A stretch of DNA of 48,262 bases, from NCBI GenBank assembly GCA_040902925.1, contig JBBDWJ010000048.1, positions 1 to 48,262 of the forward strand, read 5' to 3'. Positions 42,652-48,262 of the stretch are shown one piece after another. The stretch's first letter is position 1. Every line of letters starts with the position of its first letter. Below the pieces are notes generated by a model that did no database searches, had not been told where the DNA came from, and was given only the letters and a program-made list of their open reading frames with translations. The position numbers and the translations under genes were made by a program. Source of the DNA: JBBDWJ01 sp040902925. GTDB taxonomy: Bacteria > Acidobacteriota > Terriglobia > Bryobacterales > UBA6623.

Positions 42652-44829
42652 TCAGACGTCAGCGCCTCTTTTGCGCCGGAACGTGCGGGTAATATCGTCG
42701 CAGACCACCCGTACTTCTGCTGACGCAACGCGGCCGCTCAACACATCCGCGGCCAGCAGTCCCCAGGGCTCCCCAAATTTGCCTTTCGTTTTGTCGACCA
42801 CTTTGATGAGCCGCTTTCGCAACTGCTTGCGCAGCTTGGTGAGGTCCTTGTCATCACGATCGACGCCGCCGCGCCGCTGCTTGAAGAACTCCTCGACCTC
42901 GAGCAGTTTGCTGCCTGCCTGCACCATCGCTTCCGCCCAGAAGACAATCGCGGACCAATAGGAATGCATGCGGTTGGCCTGCACTTCCGAAAAACCGAAA
43001 TGAGCCAGCGCGGATGTTGTAGCCTGCAGCGCGCCCGCCCGCTGCACTGCGTCCCAAACGTCTTGCCGGGTCGCCAGATGGTGAAGCTCGTCGAATAGAT
43101 CTCCGGGCCTGACAAGCAGTTCAAGAGATCGCCGGCCGGCCTCAACGTAGTGGACTTCCTCGAGCGGTTTCGTCTTGGTGCGGAAGAAAAGCGCCCTGGC
43201 GTGCCCAGCCAAGTATTTCGTCTCGGCGTAAAGGCCCGACTGTCCCTCGGAGCGCCAGCTCTCCACGTGCTCTTGAGCGGCGGCGGGACTCAAAGTCTCC
43301 AGCGCCACCGCAACATCAAAATGATCCTTGAGCGCTTGCAGGCTCGTCTTGGCATGCTGCTCGTAATACCAGTGACAAGCCGTCAATTCAGGGGGCGCCG
43401 TCAGCACCTTGTTTCCCAGGTAAGCCGCGGTGATCAGGAAACTCTCCGCAACCACGCTGCGCAGCTTCGCGGCATCCGCGAAGTTCGCGACCGACGCTCG
43501 AACACGCGACGCGGTCGCTTTGTCGGTTACCAAGATGTGGCCGCTCACCGGCTCGTAGAGCACTTCGCCCTCCGCGAGCAGCCTCTTGACCGAAACGAAA
43601 TTGAAGATGCCGAACAGATTGAACCGAAACGCCGACTCCTTCTCGATGCTCTCGGTGACGATGGTTCGCAGCAGCACGATGCCGGGAAACGAAGCGCCCT
43701 CGGCCGTCAGCGAGCGCAGGTCGCCATCCAGCGCCTGCCGAATCGCGTCGCGGCCCTTGTCGTCTGTTTTGTTCGGCTCGATGGACCACAGGAAAGCCGA
43801 CTCATCCATCCGTAAAGCCTTGAATCCCAGCTCGAGCGAGGCCTCCAGGTTGCGGTTCACGCCGCTGGTAATGACCTCCGCGATCAGTTCCTGCTGCTCC
43901 ACCGAAAGACCCGCGGTTTCGAGAATCGCTTCGTCGGGGTCCACGTCTTTGCTGATCGCCCTCAGCAGCCGGTTGGTTAAATCGAATTCACCGATCCTCG
44001 CGGCGACACCGGCCTGGGCGCCCACCGAGACGGCGACGCCGGCCCTGTCTTTGTTGTAAACGCCTAACAGAACCTTCTTGCCGTTACGGATCGCCCGGAT
44101 CTGATAGGCCGTGCTCGCCTCCGCGTCCAGGCTGACGCTGGCCGAAGCGCCGGAGGTGACCTCAATCTTCGCGTCAACGCTGGGGATCTCGGTCGCAAAA
44201 ACCGTGGCCGACGTGCCAAACTCGCCGCTGACGGAAAAACGCAGCGCGCCGCGGCCTTCGACCGTCATCGCGCCGCCCTCGGGAAGTTCCATCAAGTCGG
44301 CGTAGTCGCCGGGGATGAGAAAGTTCTGCAGCGTTTCGGTGAAAGCAGTTCGCAGCGTGGTCGCCGCCGCAAATCTTCTGTAGTTGGTCACCGTCAAAGT
44401 TTTTTCGGCGCCAAAACCAAACGTGAGATCGCCCGTTTCCCGCTCCACGTTGGAGCCGATCTGTCCTTCCAACCCGAAGCTAACGTAGGCGTCCCCGCCG
44501 GCAACCGACAGGCCGCTGCCATCCCCAAACGTACTCGTTCCGAGAACCGGCTCGTCCTCGGTCTTGAATAGCCGCAGGTCGGAACGCGTACCGGCTTCGA
44601 TCTTCCACTCGACTTCCTCGCCTCCTACGTCAACGTCCTGCTCGACTTGAAATCCGAACGCGAGGTGATCCAGCTCGATGTCCTTGAGCGGCTTATCCAC
44701 GGCCGCGGCCAGACCGTTTCCATCAGCCGCGGACCTAAGAGAGAGGATATTCCGGAAGTATTTGGTTAACGCCGAAGTAGGAGATGCTTCGAAATCGAGA
44801 GTAAGCGGGCCTAAGCTGATTTTCGGCAT
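42652..44829 (-). CDS. Large protein of unknown function
   Basis: The 725-residue protein has no signal peptide or membrane helix. Residues ~1-280 look beta-rich and repetitive (for example EVTSGASASVSLDAEAST, VAVSVGAQAGVAARIGEFD); residues ~430-700 look helical with basic patches (LTKLRKQLRKRLIKVVDKTK near the end). I recognise no domain. ATG 44829 is supported mainly by the MPKISLGPLTLDF opening; an in-frame GTG lies at 44844. It is the first gene after a long divergent gap and might be a surface, conflict or cytoskeletal-type protein; that is speculation. Confidence 0.6.
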   Translation of the reverse strand: MPKISLGPLTLDFEASPTSALTKYFRNILSLRSAADGNGLAAAVDKPLKDIELDHLAFGFQVEQDVDVGGEEVEWKIEAGTRSDLRLFKTEDEPVLGTSTFGDGSGLSVAGGDAYVSFGLEGQIGSNVERETGDLTFGFGAEKTLTVTNYRRFAAATTLRTAFTETLQNFLIPGDYADLMELPEGGAMTVEGRGALRFSVSGEFGTSATVFATEIPSVDAKIEVTSGASASVSLDAEASTAYQIRAIRNGKKVLLGVYNKDRAGVAVSVGAQAGVAARIGEFDLTNRLLRAISKDVDPDEAILETAGLSVEQQELIAEVITSGVNRNLEASLELGFKALRMDESAFLWSIEPNKTDDKGRDAIRQALDGDLRSLTAEGASFPGIVLLRTIVTESIEKESAFRFNLFGIFNFVSVKRLLAEGEVLYEPVSGHILVTDKATASRVRASVANFADAAKLRSVVAESFLITAAYLGNKVLTAPPELTACHWYYEQHAKTSLQALKDHFDVAVALETLSPAAAQEHVESWRSEGQSGLYAETKYLAGHARALFFRTKTKPLEEVHYVEAGRRSLELLVRPGDLFDELHHLATRQDVWDAVQRAGALQATTSALAHFGFSEVQANRMHSYWSAIVFWAEAMVQAGSKLLEVEEFFKQRRGGVDRDDKDLTKLRKQLRKRLIKVVDKTKGKFGEPWGLLAADVLSGRVASAEVRVVCDDITRTFRRKRGADV

Positions 44830-44983
44830 GACCCAACGTAGCACTCCGATGTTTTGGGGTCAATTGCTTGGTGAGGCCTTAGTAAGAAGTCCTTTTGCCG
44901 ATAGAAATACAGCGCGAGAACGAAGAGAAATCACTCGCGCGGTGAAGTGATTCAAGACTCTACTTGACTGCCCGGGGAAAAGA

Positions 44984-46564
44984 CTACTTCGCGCGGGCCG
45001 CCGCCGCTATGGCTTGCAGCTTAGGCAAAACCTGGCCGATATTTTGCGCTTTGCCATCGGGCGTGCCAAAGCCAAAGTAGAGATCGCGAAACAGCGGGAA
45101 CAGTTCCTCGTAGCGGCGGCTTTCCTGCGGTTGCGGCTCGATCGTTCGATAGTCGGGGCAGAGCGCTTTCTGCGCTTCCTCAACGGAGGGAAACGCGCCC
45201 GCGGCAAGAAAGGCGAAGATCGCCGAGCCCAGGCTCGTCACGTCGCCGGCCGGAATCAGCACCGGCTTGTTCAGCACGTTCGCGTAGATCCGATTCAGGG
45301 TTTCGTTGCGCTGTGGGATGCCGCCGCCATTAATGACCCGGCGCACCGGAACGCCATGCTCGGCCATGCGGTCGAGAATGATCCGCGTATGAAACGCCGT
45401 CCCTTCGATCGCGGCGAACAGCTCGTCTTCGGCGGTGTGAGTGAGGTTCCAGCCGAGAGTGACGCCGCCGAGCTCGGCGTTGACGAGCACCGTGCGGTCG
45501 CCGTTGTCCCAGGTGAGACGCAGCAGGCCGGTTTGCCCGCCGCGATAGTTCTCGATTTTTTTCGAAAGCTCGGCGACGGTGGTTTGCGCGCGCCGCGCAA
45601 TCGCTTCAAAAATGTCCCCGGTGGCGGAAAGGCCTGCTTCGACGCCGTAGTAATCAGGGTGAATGGATCCGTCGACAACTCCGCACAGTCCCGGAATCAG
45701 CCCGACGCTTTTAGCGATCGCCATGATACAGGTGGACGTGCCGATGACGTTGACGACGTCGCCTTCGCCGATGCCTGCGCCGACCGCATCCCAGTGAGCG
45801 TCGAACGCTCCAACCGGAATCGGAATGCCCGCTTTCAGGCCCAACTTGCCGGCCCACTCGGGCGTGAGCCGTCCGGCGATTTCGTCGGAGGTTGCATAGC
45901 GCCCCGCGAGCTTCTTCGGCACGCCGGCGAGGCGCGGGTCGACCTTCGTCAAGAAGCTGTCCGCGGGAAAGCCGCCGAGCGACTGGTTCCACATCCATTT
46001 GTGGCCCATCGCGCAGATGCTGCGAGGCAGATGCTCGACCGCGGTGATTCCACACAACGTGGCCGCAACCATGTCGCAATGTTCGAGGGCGGTGACAAGG
46101 CGCTTGGGATTCGATTCGTCCTGGCGCAGCCAGTGCAGCAGCTTCGCGAATCCCCATTCCGAGGAGTACACGCCGCCACACCACTGGATCGCTTCGAGGC
46201 CTTCGCGCCGCGCGGTTTCGGTGATTTCCGCGGCTTCTTTTTTGGCGCGGTGGTCGCACCACAGGTAGTAATCGTCGAGCGGCTGCAAACCTTCGCCAAC
46301 CGGAACGACCGAGGAGCCGGTCGTATCGAGCGCCATCGCCGCAACATCTTCGCCGCGCACGCCGGCCTGCTGGATCGCGTCCTGCGTGGCCTTCACCAGC
46401 GCGGACATGTGGTCGGCATGCTTTTGCGTTGCGTGGTCGGGGTCGTCGCGTTTGCGAAGCAGCGGATACTCGGCTGACGCGAAGCCTAAGCGGCCTTTCT
46501 GGCTATCAAATATCGAGACGCGAACGTTGAGAGTTCCGAAATCTACTCCCGCGACAATGGCCAT
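44984..46564 (-). CDS. araB: Ribulokinase
   Basis: AraB phosphorylates L-ribulose with ATP in arabinose catabolism. The 526-residue FGGY-family protein begins MAIVAGVDFGTLNVRVSIFD, has the CGGVYSSEW and WCDHRAKK substrate-area segments, the VNVIGTSTCIM and EGTAFHTR segments, and the C-terminal INGGGIPQRNETLN ATP-site motif. Upstream AAGGAAG fits a ribosome-binding site. No araA or araD is in the window. The aldose-epimerase gene is upstream on the same strand, 164 bases away. Confidence 0.92.
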   Translation of the reverse strand: MAIVAGVDFGTLNVRVSIFDSQKGRLGFASAEYPLLRKRDDPDHATQKHADHMSALVKATQDAIQQAGVRGEDVAAMALDTTGSSVVPVGEGLQPLDDYYLWCDHRAKKEAAEITETARREGLEAIQWCGGVYSSEWGFAKLLHWLRQDESNPKRLVTALEHCDMVAATLCGITAVEHLPRSICAMGHKWMWNQSLGGFPADSFLTKVDPRLAGVPKKLAGRYATSDEIAGRLTPEWAGKLGLKAGIPIPVGAFDAHWDAVGAGIGEGDVVNVIGTSTCIMAIAKSVGLIPGLCGVVDGSIHPDYYGVEAGLSATGDIFEAIARRAQTTVAELSKKIENYRGGQTGLLRLTWDNGDRTVLVNAELGGVTLGWNLTHTAEDELFAAIEGTAFHTRIILDRMAEHGVPVRRVINGGGIPQRNETLNRIYANVLNKPVLIPAGDVTSLGSAIFAFLAAGAFPSVEEAQKALCPDYRTIEPQPQESRRYEELFPLFRDLYFGFGTPDGKAQNIGQVLPKLQAIAAAARAK

Positions 46565-46728
46565 CTCTTAACTACTTCCTTATTGAGTGCTGTTCCTTCG
46601 TGTGCAAGGGTTCACGATAAGCTGCCGGCCGCGATGCTACTTGCGCTCCGTGCCAGCCCACGACGCGCGCCCAAGTGAGAATCGCGCCGCAAGAACCCGG
46701 CATTTCCAGAGGATCTAAATTTATCCGT

Positions 46729-47913
46729 TTACGGCTGCGTCGAAAAGCGATACACCGTGGTCGTGCGATAAGTCTGGCCCGGCTCGAGCACGGTCGACGG
46801 AAACTGCTGTTTGTTCGGCGAATCCGGATAGTGCTGTGTTTCCAGACAGAAACCGGCGCGCTGCTGATAGACCGCGCCGCCCTTGCCCGTGATCGTGCCG
46901 TTGAGAAAATTGCCGCTGTAGAATTGCACGCCGGGCTCGGTGGTCAGCACCTCCATGCGGCGTCCCGTTGTGGGCTCGACAACAGTGGCCGCCAGTCCCA
47001 ACCCCTCGGCGCTGCGGTTGATGACGAAGTTGTGGTCGTAACCCCCTCCGAACTTCAACTGCTCGTGGTCGCCATCGATGCGCGCTCCGATCGCCGTCGG
47101 CTGGCGGAAGTCAAACGGCGTGCCTTCGACCGAAGCAAGCTCGCCGGTCGGAATCAGCGTTTTGTCGACAGGAGTGAACTGATCGGCGTTCAGCGTCAGC
47201 ACGTGGTCGAGAATGTTCGTGGCGCCGGCGTCCTTGAAATTGAAGTAGCTGTGGTTGGTCAGGTTTACAACCGTCGGCTTGTCGGTGGTGGCTTCGTAGT
47301 CGATGCGCAGCCCATTGTCGTTGGTCAGCGTGTAAACGGCCTTGGTGTTCAGCGTGCCAGGATAGCCTTCCTCGCCATCGGCGCTGGTGTAGGTCAGCGA
47401 CAGGGTTGGCCCATCCGCCGAGCTGCCTGGGGCGGCGGTCCAAACAACTTTATCGAATCCCTTAATGCCTCCGTGCAGAGCATTCTCGTTGTTGTTCTTG
47501 GCCAGCGTGTACGTCTGTCCGTTGAGAGTAAATTGCCCGTTCCCGATGCGATTACCGTAACGGCCGATCAGAGCGCCGAAATAGGGGCTCAGCGCATATT
47601 TCTCCACGCTGTCGTTTCCCAGCACGACGTCCGCGAACGCGCCGTTGCGGTCCGGAGCCGTGAGCGAAACGACGATGCCCCCATAGTTGGTGATGCGGGC
47701 TTGCATGCCCTGCGTGTTCTCCAGCGTATAGATCTGGACCGCTTGTCCGTCGGGGGACTTACCGAATTCTTCCACGGTGACTTCCTTTTGACTTGGGGTT
47801 TTCGTTTCGGCGCTCTCTTCCACGGGCGCCCCGCCGCAGGCGGCAAGCAGGCAGGCAAGTGTCAACGGGAAAAGCGCGAGCGAAGGGCTGCGTTGTTCTG
47901 CGTTCATGAACAT
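46729..47913 (-). CDS. galM: Aldose 1-epimerase (mutarotase), lipoprotein
   Basis: This 394-residue protein would interconvert alpha and beta anomers of sugars at the cell surface. A lipoprotein signal (LTLACLLAAC, lipobox Cys26) precedes an epimerase domain with NALHGGIKGF, NLTNHSYFNF and the acidic LETQHYP, the catalytic His and Glu regions. ATG 47913 has GGAG eight bases upstream; the ATG at 47907 is less well placed. Together with the downstream ribulokinase it suggests pentose or hexose uptake and metabolism. Confidence 0.9.
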   Translation of the reverse strand: MFMNAEQRSPSLALFPLTLACLLAACGGAPVEESAETKTPSQKEVTVEEFGKSPDGQAVQIYTLENTQGMQARITNYGGIVVSLTAPDRNGAFADVVLGNDSVEKYALSPYFGALIGRYGNRIGNGQFTLNGQTYTLAKNNNENALHGGIKGFDKVVWTAAPGSSADGPTLSLTYTSADGEEGYPGTLNTKAVYTLTNDNGLRIDYEATTDKPTVVNLTNHSYFNFKDAGATNILDHVLTLNADQFTPVDKTLIPTGELASVEGTPFDFRQPTAIGARIDGDHEQLKFGGGYDHNFVINRSAEGLGLAATVVEPTTGRRMEVLTTEPGVQFYSGNFLNGTITGKGGAVYQQRAGFCLETQHYPDSPNKQQFPSTVLEPGQTYRTTTVYRFSTQP

Positions 47914-48041
47914 CTGGGTTCTCCAATAAGGCGCGTAGGCCGAGGGATCGAAGCCGGGTGCCGGTTCACGCCGCGGCCCGCCATGATAGCACGTAAGCGC
48001 TTTCATCAGCGCCCCCCGACGGCCGAGGAATGCGCGCGCCC

Positions 48042-48218
48042 TCACTCCGCCGAATCCCGCATGGCGCTCTCGTATTCAGGAAAGAAACTCTGGATCACCG
48101 GCAGATCAAAACGCCGAAGAATGCTGGTGTTCGGCTCGCGTTCGAGAAGGAATGCAAACGACCTCTCAATGAGCTGCTCCGGCGTCCCCTTCCCTTGGGT
48201 CAGCTTTTGATACCTGAC
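48042..48218 (-). CDS. Short conserved-looking ORF with no start codon
   Basis: Ending in a stop at 48042-48044, the frame reads RYQKLTQGKGTPEQLIERSF, then AFLLEREPNTSILRRFDLPV and IQSFFPEYESAMRDSAE. It looks like genuine protein, with an acidic, helical composition. No ATG, GTG or TTG lies in frame between 48218 and the preceding TAG at 48219-48221. Either the true start was lost, a frameshift truncates a longer gene, or translation starts at CTG 48203. It lies about 130 bases upstream of the galM start on the same strand. Confidence 0.4.
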   Translation of the reverse strand, partial: VRYQKLTQGKGTPEQLIERSFAFLLEREPNTSILRRFDLPVIQSFFPEYESAMRDSAE

Positions 48219-48262
48219 CTATGCGCGGCCGAGGGCCGGGGTGGAGGACCTGGACGCACTCA

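Noticed and set aside
46675..48210. 511-codon open frame on the plus strand
   Set aside because: It is antisense to the aldose epimerase and has no recognisable motifs; high GC keeps it open.
1..48262. CRISPR arrays, prophage or insertion sequences
   Set aside because: No evenly spaced direct repeats, transposase, integrase or phage structural genes were seen.

Overview
This 48 kb window is a high-GC Gram-negative chromosome fragment. It most resembles an Acidobacteriota genome, probably a Bryobacter/Solibacter-like lineage. This is inferred from an LpxD gene (lipid A), a PknB-type kinase fused to PEGA, formylglycine-generating-enzyme-like and hydrolase modules, a paired GMC oxidoreductase and gluconate-dehydrogenase subunit 3, DUF1080, NIPSNAP and secreted beta-helix proteins. 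A run of 10 Ns (735-744) inside an inverted repeat shows that this is a scaffolded draft or metagenome assembly. Most genes are single or in short operons. No rRNA, tRNA, CRISPR array, prophage or insertion sequence was recognised.

Layout. 1-773: non-coding, repeat-rich. 774-3157: Tat-exported sugar/alcohol dehydrogenase pair. 3810-8958: polysaccharide deacetylase, a frameshifted EamA transporter, a scrambled GNAT pseudogene, a secreted CocE-like hydrolase and a NIPSNAP protein. 9012-12340: VOC protein, membrane acyltransferase, YceI and DUF1080 proteins. 12463-17820 (minus): a four-gene operon encoding a divergent CotH-like membrane protein, a VTC-type polyphosphate polymerase domain, a DUF4956 membrane protein and a CotH kinase/beta-helix fusion. 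18775-24605: a calcineurin-like phosphoesterase followed by a trypsin-like protease with an N-terminal TPR/TRAFs-binding-like module, then (convergent, beyond a Na+/solute symporter gene) a protein joining a deoxyribosyltransferase/TIR-like domain to the same kind of TPR module. 24716-28482: secreted MetX-like hydrolase, TetR regulator and lactate permease. 28829-32580: secreted metallo-beta-lactamase-fold protein, beta-helix protein and S1/P1 nuclease. 32677-34442: lpxD overlapping a P-loop NTPase gene with a four-Cys cluster. 34954-39164: multidomain kinase and truB. 39584-44829: zinc-ribbon protein, SH3-like lipoprotein, PhzF, a small membrane protein and a 725-residue orphan. 44984-47913: ribulokinase and an aldose-epimerase lipoprotein.

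The two most interesting systems are the phosphoesterase/protease/TPR island (18775-24605), which looks like a predicted signalling or conflict (immunity-type) system, and the CotH-VTC-DUF4956 operon (12463-17820), a possible cell-surface phosphorylation or polyphosphate system. Two or more families of intergenic palindromic repeats are scattered through the window, and two genes (EamA, GNAT) are broken. Many genes encode exported proteins (Tat, Sec or lipoprotein signals), which fits a heterotrophic polymer- and sugar-degrading lifestyle.
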